DNA from: Mycobacterium sp. ITM-2016-00316
GTDB lineage: Bacteria > Actinomycetota > Actinomycetes > Mycobacteriales > Mycobacteriaceae
DNA: 64,000 nucleotides
Direction: 5' to 3'
Assembly (NCBI RefSeq): GCF_002968335.2
Contig: NZ_CP134398.1
Coordinates: 992,001 to 1,056,000 of the forward strand
The notes beneath the pieces are model-generated. The model did not search any database. It saw nothing but the letters and a program-made list of their open reading frames with translations, and was not told the origin of the DNA. Of the stretch, positions 28,225-38,094 are shown in pieces (the first letter of the stretch is position 1; each line of letters starts with the position of its first letter). The translations under genes and the position numbers were made by a program.

Positions 28225-28963
28225 GGGCGTGTCTGGCCAAAATTTCGGGTGTTGCGCCTAGGGCTTGAGGGATGTCGCGATGTCAGTCGCTCTCTGACGA
28301 TCAATGGGCATTGATCGAAGAGTTGTTGCCTGTACCGACGGTCAAGCGTGGCAGACCGTTTCGGGATGCCCGGCCGGTGGTGGAGGGCATCATCTACCGC
28401 TACCGGTGCGGAATCGCTGGCGTGATGTGCCCGAGGTGTTTGGAACGTGGCACACGATCTGGACCTGGCATCGCCGGATGAGCGCCGACGGAACCTGGGA
28501 TGCGGTGCTGACTCGGTTGCTTTCGGCAGCTCGAGCCGGCGGGATCATCGACTGGTCAGTTGGACTCCACGATCGCGCACGCTCATCAGCACGCCACCGA
28601 CCTCACCCGCCCCACAGCGGGCTGGGTCGAACTACACGAATCCGGTCTTTGAACACCTGTTGGCCCATCTGCGGGTACCCCGACTCGGCGGCGGGCCGAC
28701 GTGCACCCGATCCGATCGAGTCCGCGGTGATTCCTCGAGCGTCCGATCAGGACGCCCACCGCCAACGCAAAGGGTCACGCGGCGGCCGGCCGCCGGCCTT
28801 CGACGCTGCAGACTGCAAGGCCCGCAACGTGATCGAACGCGCTTCAACACCACCAAGCAGCGGCGCGGACTGGCCGCCCGCAACGACGAACTCCCCGTCG
28901 TCTACGGCGCCGCGGCCCTACGCGCCATCACCGTCTGGCTGCCGCATTTTGTCAGACACGCCC
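28225..28963 (+). mobile_element. Decayed IS5-family insertion sequence
   Basis: The left end GGGCGTGTCTGGCCAAAAT (28225-28243) matches the inverted right end, which reads GGGCGTGTCTGACAAAAT from 28963 inwards. About 739 bp, shorter than an intact element of this kind. No clear target-site duplication was found. Flanked by a propeller promoter on the left and the sulfatase gene on the right. Confidence 0.8.
28272..28944 (+). pseudogene. IS5-family transposase remnant
   Basis: The frame starting at 28272 (SLSDDQWALIEELLPVP) carries the N-terminal domain. A shift near 28420-28430 moves the homology (DVPEVFGTWHTIWTWHRRMS) into another frame, and a further shift near 28560 moves ARAHQHATDLTRP again. 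The second catalytic region of the DDE domain is missing, and the end (KGSRGGRPPAFDA, RFNTTKQRRGLA) is split over frames. Cannot make active transposase. Confidence 0.85.
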
Positions 28964-29058
28964 TGGCCGAGGTCACCCATTGATGTCGGCGTCAATTTGT
29001 CCGGTGCCCGTCACCCCGCGGGTGTATGGTCCGGGCGTCCGTCAAACCGGGAGGTCCG

Positions 29059-31410
29059 ATGACCGCAGAGTTCCAGGGCAAGATCGCGCTCGACATCCGT
29101 GATTCCGAACCGGACTGGGCGCCCTATGCCGCTCCGGTGGCGCCTGCCGATGCGCCCAATGTGCTGTATCTGGTCTGGGACGACATCGGCATCGCCACCT
29201 GGGACTGCTTCGGCGGGCTCGTCGAGATGCCGGCCATGAGCCGCATCGCGGAAAAGGGCGTACGGCTCTCGCAGTTCCACACCACCGCGCTGTGCTCACC
29301 GACCCGGGCCGCGCTGCTGACCGGCCGCAACCCCACCACCGTCGGGATGGCGACCATCGAAGAGTTCACCGACGGTTTCCCGAACAGCAACGGGCGGATT
29401 CCCTACGACACCGCGCTGCTGCCCGAGGTGCTGGCCGAACACGGTTACAACACCTACTGCATCGGCAAATGGCACCTGACGCCGCTGGAGGAGTCCAGCC
29501 TGGCGGCCACCAAACGGCACTGGCCGCTGGGCCGCGGCTTCGAACGGTTCTACGGTTTCCTGGGCGGGGAGACCGACCAGTGGTACCCGGACCTGGTGTA
29601 CGACAACCATCCGGTGGCGCCGCCGGCCACCCCGGAGGACGGCTACCACCTGTCGAAGGATCTCGCGGACAAGACAATCGAGTTCATCAAGGACTCGAAG
29701 GTGATCGCACCCGACAAGCCGTGGTTCTCCTACCTGTGCCCGGGCGCCGGGCATGCGCCCCACCATGTGTTCAAGGAGTGGGCCGACAGGTACGCGGGCA
29801 CCTTCGACATGGGCTACGAGCGGTACCGGGAGATCGTGCTGGACAACCAGAAACGCCTCGGCATCGTGCCGGCCGATACCGAGCTCTCGCCGGTCAACCC
29901 GTATCTGGGCGTCACGGGCCCGGGCGGTGAGCCCTGGCCGGCCCAGGACACGGTCCGCCCGTGGGACACCCTCGATGACGAGGAGAAGAAGCTGTTCACC
30001 CGGATGGCCGAGGTGTTCGCCGGGTTCCTGTCCTACACCGACGCCCAGATCGGGCGCATCCTCGACTATCTGGAGGAGTCGGGGCAGCTGGACAACACCG
30101 TCATCGTGGTCATCTCCGACAACGGCGCCAGCGGCGAAGGCGGGCCCAACGGGTCGGTCAACGAGAGCAAGTTCTTCAACGGCTACATCGACACCGTGGA
30201 AGACAGCATGCGCTTCTTCGACGAACTCGGCTCGCCGCAGACCTTCAACCACTACCCGATCGGGTGGGCCATGGCGTTCAACACGCCGTACAAGCTGTTC
30301 AAGCGCTACGCCTCGCATGAGGGCGGTATCGCCGACAGCGCGATCATCTCCTGGCCGGGCGGGATCGACGCGCACGGCGAGGTCCGGGACCACTACGTCA
30401 ACGTCGCCGACATCACCCCGACGGTGTACGACCTGCTCGGCATCACCCCGCCCGACGAGGTCCGCGGCATCGCCCAGAAGCCGCTGGATGGAACGAGTTT
30501 CGCGGCCACCCTGAAGGACGCGGAGGTGGCGTCGGACAAGCAGACCCAGTACTACGCGATGCTCGGCACCCGGGGCATCTGGCATGACGGCTGGTTCGCG
30601 AACACCGTGCACGCGGCGTCGCCGGCCGGCTGGGGTCATTTCGATGCCGACCGGTGGGAGCTGTTCCACATCGAATCCGACCGCAGTCAATGCCATGATC
30701 TGGCCGCCGAGAACCCGGAGAAGCTGGAGGAACTCAAGGCGCTGTGGTTCACCGAGGCGGCCAAGTACAACGGATTGCCGTTGGCCGACCTCAACATCTT
30801 CGAGACCCTCGGCCGGTGGCGGCCCTACCTGAGTGGGGAGCGCACCAGCTACACCTACTACCCCGACAACGCCGAAGTCGGTAGTGGCGCAACGCCGGAG
30901 ATCCGGGGCCGGTCTTTCTCGGTGTTCGTCGAGGTGGACGTGGACGCGGCCGGTGCCGAAGGAGTCCTGTACAAACACGGCGCCGGTCACGGCGGGCATG
31001 TGTTGTTCGTCCAGGACGGGCGCCTGCATCACGTCTACAACTTCATGGGTGAGGACGAGCAGCGGGTGTCCTCCGCCGACGTGGTGCCGTCGGGGCGCCA
31101 CATCCTCGGTGTCCGGTATGAGCGCACCGGGACCGTCGAGAACAGCCACACCCCGCTCGGGGACGTGTCGCTGTACGTGGACGGCACCGTGGTCGGAACC
31201 CGCAGCGGGGTGCGTGCCCACCCGGGCAGCTTCGGTCTCGCCGGTGCGGGCATCAAGGTGGGAAGCAATCCCGGCCAGGCGGTGTGCAGCTCCTATCGGG
31301 CGCCCTTCCCGTTCACCGGTGGAACAATCGCCAAAGGGGTGGTCGACATCTCGGGTGCGCCCTACCTTGATGGAGAACGGGAATTGGCACGGGCGTTCGC
31401 GAAGGACTGA
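29059..31410 (+). CDS. atsA: Type I sulfatase, AtsA-like
   Basis: 783 aa from ATG 29059 behind GGGAGGTCCG. Metal ligands Asp41/Asp42, and Cys79-Ser-Pro-Thr-Arg, the formylglycine sequence of cysteine-type sulfatases. GKWHL and DNGAS are further conserved active-site blocks. Length and location after rpsQ match AtsA of M. tuberculosis. Activation needs a formylglycine-generating enzyme, which is not encoded in this window. No signal peptide. Hydrolyses sulfate esters; natural substrate unknown. Stop overlaps the lipoprotein start. Confidence 0.9.
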   Translation: MTAEFQGKIALDIRDSEPDWAPYAAPVAPADAPNVLYLVWDDIGIATWDCFGGLVEMPAMSRIAEKGVRLSQFHTTALCSPTRAALLTGRNPTTVGMATIEEFTDGFPNSNGRIPYDTALLPEVLAEHGYNTYCIGKWHLTPLEESSLAATKRHWPLGRGFERFYGFLGGETDQWYPDLVYDNHPVAPPATPEDGYHLSKDLADKTIEFIKDSKVIAPDKPWFSYLCPGAGHAPHHVFKEWADRYAGTFDMGYERYREIVLDNQKRLGIVPADTELSPVNPYLGVTGPGGEPWPAQDTVRPWDTLDDEEKKLFTRMAEVFAGFLSYTDAQIGRILDYLEESGQLDNTVIVVISDNGASGEGGPNGSVNESKFFNGYIDTVEDSMRFFDELGSPQTFNHYPIGWAMAFNTPYKLFKRYASHEGGIADSAIISWPGGIDAHGEVRDHYVNVADITPTVYDLLGITPPDEVRGIAQKPLDGTSFAATLKDAEVASDKQTQYYAMLGTRGIWHDGWFANTVHAASPAGWGHFDADRWELFHIESDRSQCHDLAAENPEKLEELKALWFTEAAKYNGLPLADLNIFETLGRWRPYLSGERTSYTYYPDNAEVGSGATPEIRGRSFSVFVEVDVDAAGAEGVLYKHGAGHGGHVLFVQDGRLHHVYNFMGEDEQRVSSADVVPSGRHILGVRYERTGTVENSHTPLGDVSLYVDGTVVGTRSGVRAHPGSFGLAGAGIKVGSNPGQAVCSSYRAPFPFTGGTIAKGVVDISGAPYLDGERELARAFAKD

Positions 31411-32138
31411 TGACAGCTATCCGAGGAGCAGCAGCCGCGGCGGCGGCGACGCTGTGTCTGGCTGCGCCGATGCTGGTCGCGTGCAGCAAGTCGAGTGACG
31501 GCGCAGCGGTGGCCGACGACGGCGCCACGGTGACGACCGGCGCCACCACGACGGTGACCGTCACTCCCACCACCGATCCCGGCGGGCCGAGCACCGATAT
31601 CGGGCATCCGGATTTCGGTGTCGTCCCGACCAGCACCACACCGATCCCGGCAGGCACGGTGACCTGTGAACCCGAGCAGCGCCCGCCGGTCGGCATGGTG
31701 GCCGAGGTCGCCGACTCGGTGGCCCCGGTGATCACCATCGCCGTCCCCGAGGGCTGGTCGATGCAGGGCGGGACGGGTGACGTGGGCGCCCAACTGTCGG
31801 GGCCGGACGGGATGGCGGCAACGGTGACGATCATGCCGACCACCCTCGATCCGCAGGCGGCGTTCGCCGAGTACGCGGAAGAGCTGACCGCCGACGCGGC
31901 GGTGAGCTCGCTGAGCGTGCTGCCCGCCGAACTGTGCGATTACAGCGGCCAGAAACTGCTCGGCGCGGTGTCCGACACCCCCGAGGAGGCGATCGAGTTC
32001 GTCGACCGCGTCGTGCACGTGTGGACCAACAGTCGTGACTACCTGGTGTCGGTGCACACCCAGGCCCCGACCGGTACGTCCGCTTTCGATTCCGCCGCAA
32101 CGCAATTGACCGAAGACTTCGAGGTCAGGATTCCCTGA
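31410..32138 (+). CDS. LpqN/LpqT-like lipoprotein
   Basis: 242 aa with signal peptide and lipobox MLVAC (Cys25), a Thr/Ala/Pro-rich linker to about residue 80, then a compact domain with VPEGWSMQGG as in LpqN/LpqT-type mycobacterial lipoproteins. Start ATG overlaps the sulfatase stop by one base, so co-transcribed. Probably anchored outside the plasma membrane. Role unknown. Confidence 0.72.
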   Translation: MTAIRGAAAAAAATLCLAAPMLVACSKSSDGAAVADDGATVTTGATTTVTVTPTTDPGGPSTDIGHPDFGVVPTSTTPIPAGTVTCEPEQRPPVGMVAEVADSVAPVITIAVPEGWSMQGGTGDVGAQLSGPDGMAATVTIMPTTLDPQAAFAEYAEELTADAAVSSLSVLPAELCDYSGQKLLGAVSDTPEEAIEFVDRVVHVWTNSRDYLVSVHTQAPTGTSAFDSAATQLTEDFEVRIP

Positions 32139-32158
32139 CTGCGGTCGGAGCGCTGCGG

Positions 32159-32857
32159 CTAGCTCGCGCCGGCCATCTCGGTGCGCTGCGGGGACAACCG
32201 CAGGTGGCCGAGCATCGCGACCCCGGCGGTGAGGACCGCGGACAGCGCGAACGGCACGGCGATGTGCCACCGCAGCAGCAGCGCCCCGACGACGGCGCCG
32301 GCGAAGATCATCGCGATGGCGCCGAATCGGCGGTTGAACAGCACACCGCCACCCTTGCGTGTCCAGGTTTCACCCGCCAGCGACGCCAGTGTCGAGGTCA
32401 CCACGACGGTGGTCATATCGGCGACCGCCACGGCCCGGGCGACCATCGCCTGCGAACCCATCACCGCGGCCGTCGCGGCCGCCATCACGACCTGGATGGC
32501 CGGCCCGGAGTGGTCACCGACCACGGCGGCGACCACGGTCAGGGCGGCCAAGGTCAGCGCCCCGAGCGTCAACAGGACGGTGATGCGGTGCTGCCACCCC
32601 TTGGCGCCTGCGCGCAACACCAGTCCGGCGACGAAGGCCGCCGCGGTGAACGCGGCCAGCGCGATCGCCGGACCCAGCACCGGCAGCTCGTCGGCGCCGG
32701 CCACGCCCATACCGAGGATCACGATGTTGCCGGTCATGTTGCCGGTGAACACCCGGTCCAGGGCCAGGAAGCCGACTGCGTCGACGACTCCGGTGACGAA
32801 GGTCAACGTGACCGTCGCGGCCAGGGCGAGCTTCTGTTCGGTGTCGGTCAGCGCCAT
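32159..32857 (-). CDS. DUF1275 (YoaK-type) membrane protein
   Basis: 232 aa from the ATG at 32857, which overlaps the stop of the upstream permease (TGATG); a longer frame to 32983 lies inside that gene and is rejected. Six to seven helices, with VTGVVDAVGFLALDRVFTGNMTGN split over the first loop, the hallmark of DUF1275. Transport function is suspected for the family but not proven. Coupled to the permease, so it may belong to the same uptake system. Confidence 0.82.
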   Translation of the reverse strand: MALTDTEQKLALAATVTLTFVTGVVDAVGFLALDRVFTGNMTGNIVILGMGVAGADELPVLGPAIALAAFTAAAFVAGLVLRAGAKGWQHRITVLLTLGALTLAALTVVAAVVGDHSGPAIQVVMAAATAAVMGSQAMVARAVAVADMTTVVVTSTLASLAGETWTRKGGGVLFNRRFGAIAMIFAGAVVGALLLRWHIAVPFALSAVLTAGVAMLGHLRLSPQRTEMAGAS

Positions 32858-34413
32858 CAGAAGACGAGAATGGCGAAGACCGTGGACAGCACCAGACCGG
32901 CCATCACCGGCACGAAGCACTTCCGGGCCAGGGTGAGCACCGGAATCCGGGCGAAGCCCGCGACGGCGATCAGTGACGACCACGCCACCAGGGTGCCGCC
33001 GCCGGACCAGATATTGCCCATCTGACCGATGGCGGCCAGGGTGGCGGGATCCATGTTGGCGGCGGGCCCGAGCGCACCGGCCAGCGAACCCGTGAGGGGC
33101 AGGCCGCTGAACCCCGAACCATCAAGTCCGGCAACGATGCCCACGAAGAGCACGCCGAAACCGAGGATGAACGGACTCGGTGTCACGTGGGCCATGGCGG
33201 CGCTGATCAGATCGAAGAGGAAGGCCGGCCCGGTGGCGTCGGCACCCATCCCGAGCACCCGGGCCGAGAAGTCACCGCTGCCGATGAAGAAGAACCCGGC
33301 GATGGGCAACACGACGCCCATGGCCTTGAAGGCGAAGACCAGGCCGTCGATGATGTGTGTGGACGAGCTCTCCAGGAAGTCGCGTTTGTCGTTGGTCAGA
33401 CAGGCCGCGAACAGCAGGATCGCCGCGATGCCGCCGACGATGCCCGCCGCGTCACCGCCCTGCAGCGGCGGTACCAGCGCGGTGAACTTGCCCAGCAACA
33501 GATAGACGATGAACGCCAGGTAGGCGGTGGGCACCAACGCGGCGAATATTTTGGCGGCCAATGATTTCGGTAGCACCGGCTCGGTCAACGTGTCGGTGGG
33601 TGCCAGCGTCGCGGTGGCTGAGGTGCCTCCGGATCCGGCCGGCACCGGCGTCCGCGGATCCGATCCGTGCGGGGCCGCTGCGGTGCCGCCGGCACCGTCG
33701 CTCGTGCCGCCTTCGGGCACGCCGAACTTGTCGGCCTTGTTCTCCCAGGCGACCAGCAGATCCGGTGACGGTTTCTGCCACGTCCGGCGTTGCATGACGT
33801 AGGTGATGAGCAGCGCGGCGATACCGGTGATGAGCGAAAGGACCAGCGCCTTGTCGGCCACGCTGTCGGCGTCGACCCCGGCCGAGGTCGCCGAGATGCC
33901 GGGCGCGACCTTGATGATGTAGTCCGAGGACAGGGCCATGCCCTGCCCGGCGATGGCGATCACCATGCCCACCGACAACGGGCTCAGGCCGGCACGGATG
34001 GCCACCGGGATGAGCACCGCGCCGACCAGCGGGACGGCGGGCGTGGGCCAGAAGAACAGCGAGATCACGTACGTGACGATCGCGAGGGTGATGAAGCTGC
34101 TGGTGCCGGCGCGCATCACCCGCCGGAACGGGGCCACCATCAGTTTGTCGGCGCCCATCTCACGCAGGGCACCCAGCATCGCGGTGATGAAGGCGATGAT
34201 CAGGAAGATGTTGAACAGCTCCTGGGCGGCGACCAGGCTGGCATTGAAGATCGACGAGAGGCCGGTCACGATGCTGCCTGAAAACACCCACGCGGTAAGC
34301 AATGTCGCGACAACCGCGGGCACCACGATGTTCTTGCGCAACGCCATCGTGATGAGGATGACGACGATTCCGGCCAGATAGATCCAGTGGGCCGCGCTGA
34401 GTTGTATATCCAT
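32857..34413 (-). CDS. Ion-transporter-superfamily permease, paralogue 1
   Basis: 518 aa, about 12 helices with a cytoplasmic Gly/Ala/Thr-rich linker near residues 225-275. Both halves carry related loops (FFWPTPAVPLVGA, AGQGMALSSDY, GLDGSGFSGLPLTGSL), a pseudo-two-fold repeat as in citrate/gluconate-type permeases. Full-length paralogue of the gene at 45179. Probably a proton- or sodium-coupled uptake system for a small acid or amine-derived compound; substrate unknown. Its upstream region holds five or more CTGTGC boxes. Confidence 0.75.
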   Translation of the reverse strand: MDIQLSAAHWIYLAGIVVILITMALRKNIVVPAVVATLLTAWVFSGSIVTGLSSIFNASLVAAQELFNIFLIIAFITAMLGALREMGADKLMVAPFRRVMRAGTSSFITLAIVTYVISLFFWPTPAVPLVGAVLIPVAIRAGLSPLSVGMVIAIAGQGMALSSDYIIKVAPGISATSAGVDADSVADKALVLSLITGIAALLITYVMQRRTWQKPSPDLLVAWENKADKFGVPEGGTSDGAGGTAAAPHGSDPRTPVPAGSGGTSATATLAPTDTLTEPVLPKSLAAKIFAALVPTAYLAFIVYLLLGKFTALVPPLQGGDAAGIVGGIAAILLFAACLTNDKRDFLESSSTHIIDGLVFAFKAMGVVLPIAGFFFIGSGDFSARVLGMGADATGPAFLFDLISAAMAHVTPSPFILGFGVLFVGIVAGLDGSGFSGLPLTGSLAGALGPAANMDPATLAAIGQMGNIWSGGGTLVAWSSLIAVAGFARIPVLTLARKCFVPVMAGLVLSTVFAILVF

Positions 34414-34783
34414 CGACGGGTCTTTTCACTCACAACTGCTCGTGGGCTGTGCAGTCTGATGGGGGAATGCTCGGCCCGTTGCCCGAACGGGTCAACGCAC
34501 ACTGTGCACAACGCTGTGCGCACGGCCCTGTGCAACGTGTTCCGACCTTGTCATCCTGATGTCGCGGTGTTTCGCAAACGTTAAAATCCGCGCCGGCGTG
34601 CGCGTTGTCACGATGCGGGCGCCCGCGCGGGCTGTGCACAATGACCGATTGCCACCGCCTGGTCTGTGCGCCTTGGCCCACACGGGCGGCGCCTTCGCCG
34701 CGGCCGGGGTGAGACAGTGGCTGTGCGGGTGTGATTGCAGCCCGCGCAGACACCACCGCACATCGGCCACGGAAGTCCCCGCC
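34414..34783. promoter_or_regulatory. Divergent promoter region with repeated CTGTGC boxes
   Basis: 370 bp between the permease and an MFS gene, with CTGTGC at 34447, 34502, 34514, 34528, 34632 and 34731, several extended to CTGTGCACA. Three boxes are spaced 12 and 14 bp apart. About 0.2 copies of a given 6-mer would be expected here by chance on both strands with even base composition. Likely binding region of a regulator, possibly the PucR protein at 36190. Confidence 0.55.
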
Positions 34784-36177
34784 ATGACTGACACAGACAG
34801 CCGCGCCCCCGCGGGCCCGGCGGTCCCCGACGGCGCCGGCACGCCCCTGGCGCTCGCCGCGCTGCTCTCCGGGACCCTGGTCGGCACGGTGAGCAACAAC
34901 GTGGTGAACGTGCCGATGCCGGCCATCCTCGCCGAATTCGGTGCGCCGCTGAGCAGCGGGGTATTCGTGGTGGTCGGCTTCCTGATGACATTCACCGCCA
35001 CGATGCCGCTCGTCGGCTGGATCGGTGACCGGTTCGGCAGACGCCGGATGTACTGCACATCGATGATCGCCACCGCGGTGTGCGCCGTCGGTGCGGCGAC
35101 CGCGCCCTCGCTGGAACTGCTGATTCTGTGGCGCTGTCTGGGCGGCGCGGCCGCCTCCGCCCTCGGGCCTGCCGTTCTCGGCCTGCTGACCTGGCTGTTC
35201 GCCGGGGAACGCCGGGGCAGAGCGGTGGGTCTGTGGGCCTCGGTGAACGGCATCGGTCAGGCCATCGGCCCCACCATGGGTGGGTTCATCGCCGACGGCT
35301 GGGGGTGGCGCTGGGTGTTCGTGCCGCTGGTGCCGGTCGCGCTGGCCGGTCTGATCGGCACCCTGCTGCACATCCCGCGCCATCCCGGCACCGCGATGCG
35401 GTTCGACACGATCGGCGCCACCGCACTGACGTTCGGGTCGGGACTGCTGATCCTCGGCATCGCACTCGTCCCACAGCAAGGTCTGTCGGCGGTCGTCGCC
35501 ATCTCGGTGACGGTGGCCGTGGCCATCCTGGTCTTCTTCGTCTGGCACTGCCTGCGGGTGCCCGAACCGTTCGTCGATGTGCGGTTGGTGGCGGAGGCCC
35601 GGTTCGTGCGCAGCACCCTGGGCGCGTTCGCATTCATGTTCAGCCTCGGGGCCACGCTGCTGGCGGTGCCGCTCTACCTCGTCGGCGGCGGCCGGACCGG
35701 GTCGCTGGCCGGCGTGGTGCTGCTGGCGATCCCGGCGTCGATGGTGATCCTGGGCCCGCTGGTCGGTCGCTACCTGGATCGGATCGGGGCCCGCCGGGTG
35801 CTGCGCACCGGGTTGTCGCTGCTGATCGTCGGTCAGGGGATGCTGGCGGCAGCCGTCGGCGGGGATCTCGTCGAGAAGAGCGGGGATTGGCCGTTTTCGT
35901 GGCGATTCTGGTCCTGATCGGGATCGGTACGGCCTTCGTGCAGACGCCGGCGGCCACCGGTGCCACCCGCTCGCCCGCCGGGGCGCAGGGCACCGGGCTC
36001 GGGTTGTTCAACCTGGTGCGGTTCGGCGGCTCGGCGATGGGCGCCGCGTGGGTCGCGATCGCGCTGGGCTTCGGCGGCACCCTCGGCTTCACGCTCGCGT
36101 TTGCGATGGTCTCCGGCGTTGCGGTGCTCGGTCTGCTGGGCTCGTTCATCGGGCCCGATCCGACACCCGTTCGGTAG
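34784..36177 (+). pseudogene. MFS transporter with a frameshift
   Basis: Starts at ATG 34784 (MTDTDSRAP) and reads as a drug-antiporter-type MFS protein with GDRFGRRRMY between helices 2 and 3, until the run GGGG at 35882-35885. There the frame ends after SWRFWS (stop at 35917), while the expected continuation GLAVFVAILVLIGIG lies in the -1 frame and runs to 36177. Loss of one base in a G-run restores a protein of about 464 aa. Either a real inactivation of the last ~96 residues or a sequencing error. Confidence 0.8.
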
Positions 36178-36189
36178 CGGCGCCGCCCC

Positions 36190-37860
36190 TCAGCGGAAGC
36201 TGGCCTCCCGGTCGACGGCGGCGTGTACCTCACTGAGCAGGTCCAGCCGGATCGCCAGCCAGACGGTGAACTGGTTGTCGGGCAACCGGATATCGAGACC
36301 GATCGCCCGCGACACCCGATCCAACTTGGTCAGCATGGTGTTGCGGTGCACATTGAGCACCCGGGCGGTGGCGTTGACGTTCCCGCCGTTGGCCAGGTAT
36401 CCGGTCAGGAAGTCGCGCAGATCGGGAGTGCCGCGCAGGGGTCCGAGGATGTCGTTGACCAGTGACTTGCTCTGTTCGGTCTCGGCGATCTCGGCGAGCA
36501 CGGTGAAACTCCGCAGATCCTGATAGGACACCGCGCCGGTGAGGCCGAGCCTGCGCGCGATGCCCAGGGCGATGCGGGCCTCGCGGTAGCTCGCCGAGAC
36601 GGCTTGGGCACCACTGGCCGGCCTGCTGTAGGACACCGCGACTGCGGCACCGCGGCGGTTCTCCAGTTCGCCCGCCATGGCCTCGGCGTAGTGCACCATC
36701 TCGCCGTGCCGTGCGGTGTCGTCGCCGCCACAGAGTGAGCGGACCACCACCAGGACGTCACCCAGCACGGTGACGTAGGAGCGGACGGCGGGATCCGGTG
36801 CCACATTGGCGGCGTACCGGGCCAGCCGGACCATGCTCGCCGCGGGGTTGTCCACCCCATGGGGAATCGCGCCCGGCGCGACGAAAACACCGAACTGCGA
36901 GTCGATGTCGACATCGTGGTACTCGGCCCGCGCACGCATGTCGTGCTCGCTGGAGAAATGTCCGTGCACCAGGGCCTGCACGAAATCACCGCGGGCGCGT
37001 TCCTCGGCCTCGTCGACGCTGTGCTGCCGCAACATCTCCGAACCGATGATGGCGGTCGCCTGTTCGGTGACGACGATGTGCCGCGCCAGATCGTGGGCAC
37101 CGGGTTCGGAATTCGGCACCAGGACGAGCACCCAGCCCTCGAACGCCTTGCCGAGCCGGATGGCCGTGGAGATGGCGGTCCAGGCGTTGCCGTGTGGGTC
37201 CGCGAGATGCTCGACGCGGGTGTCGTGATGACCCGGGAGCCTGGCGCCGGCCGGTAGGTCGACGGTCAGCTTCGGGACGATGACCTCGGTGAGCACTGCC
37301 GCCGCCTCGGCGGCCAAGCCGTTGTGGGCCACGATCTGGCCGCGGGCATCCAGTGCCACCGCCGGGTTGCGGGCCAGGTTGGACACCTCGCGGATCAGTA
37401 TCTGCAGCCCGGCCCCGCGGTGGAAGAGCCCCGCCAAGGACGCGTGTACGTGCGTGGCATACCGCATCACGTGCACTTCCTGGCTCAGTGCCCGCTCCGC
37501 CAGCAACCGGTTCAGTGCGGTGAACCCGACCGGGAACGCCATCTCGATCACCACCAGCCCGGCGGGCAGTGTCGCCGGGAAATCGGCGGGGACCGCACCG
37601 TCGACGACCAGGGTGGTGGCACCGCGCGCGGCGAGCGCGGCCAGTGCGCCCGCGGTGCCCAGCAATGCCTCCGGGCGGGCGTAGACCGCGACGCCGTCCA
37701 GCGGTTCATGGCGGGACAACACCTCGGAAAGTGGCAGCACCCAATGTAATTCGCGACCGGTATGGTCCTGACCGGCGATCACCCGGGCACCCGACATGAG
37801 GGATTCGTCGAGCAGTCCGGCGACCGTCATCCGGTCACCGTGCGGGTGCTCTGCTGCCAT
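36190..37860 (-). CDS. PucR-family transcriptional regulator
   Basis: 556 aa from the ATG at 37860 with AGGTGAG upstream; a longer frame to 38022 lacks a ribosome site. N-terminal PucR domain (roughly residues 10-130), central GGDEF-like/CdaR middle region, C-terminal HTH with GNVNATARVLNVHRNTM near residue 510. Family members control purine, amino acid or sugar-acid catabolism in response to a pathway metabolite. Divergent from the DUF336/diiron cluster and close to both permease genes: the natural local regulator. Confidence 0.88.
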   Translation of the reverse strand: MAAEHPHGDRMTVAGLLDESLMSGARVIAGQDHTGRELHWVLPLSEVLSRHEPLDGVAVYARPEALLGTAGALAALAARGATTLVVDGAVPADFPATLPAGLVVIEMAFPVGFTALNRLLAERALSQEVHVMRYATHVHASLAGLFHRGAGLQILIREVSNLARNPAVALDARGQIVAHNGLAAEAAAVLTEVIVPKLTVDLPAGARLPGHHDTRVEHLADPHGNAWTAISTAIRLGKAFEGWVLVLVPNSEPGAHDLARHIVVTEQATAIIGSEMLRQHSVDEAEERARGDFVQALVHGHFSSEHDMRARAEYHDVDIDSQFGVFVAPGAIPHGVDNPAASMVRLARYAANVAPDPAVRSYVTVLGDVLVVVRSLCGGDDTARHGEMVHYAEAMAGELENRRGAAVAVSYSRPASGAQAVSASYREARIALGIARRLGLTGAVSYQDLRSFTVLAEIAETEQSKSLVNDILGPLRGTPDLRDFLTGYLANGGNVNATARVLNVHRNTMLTKLDRVSRAIGLDIRLPDNQFTVWLAIRLDLLSEVHAAVDREASFR

Positions 37861-38094
37861 GTGCTCACCTGCTCTGTGCGGCGCGTACGTCGATGCGGTG
37901 GCGGATCGAACCACCACGATCACACTGTCGAGTGCCCACAGCCTATGTGCAGTTTGACCATGATGCGGCCGATAAAGCGGACATTGTGACCAAGGCGGGC
38001 GTCCGCTTGCCCCGGTAGACATTCACCAGGCGAACAGCCCGGGGCGGGATTGCCGCCCCGCACGAACCCCGCAATTCTCAGGAGGTCAGCAGAT
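37861..38094. promoter_or_regulatory. Divergent promoter region PucR / DUF336 gene
   Basis: 234 bp. Contains CTGTGCG at 37874-37880 and an ATGTGCAG variant near 37945, akin to the boxes at 34.4-34.7 kb. AGGAGGT at 38080-38086 is the ribosome site of the DUF336 gene. Confidence 0.45.

Noticed and set aside
29296..31221. 641-codon frame antisense to the sulfatase
   Set aside because: No domain or ribosome site; produced by codon bias of the real gene.
36190..38022. Longer PucR start at 38022
   Set aside because: Lies in the promoter region and lacks a ribosome site; ATG 37860 has AGGTGAG.
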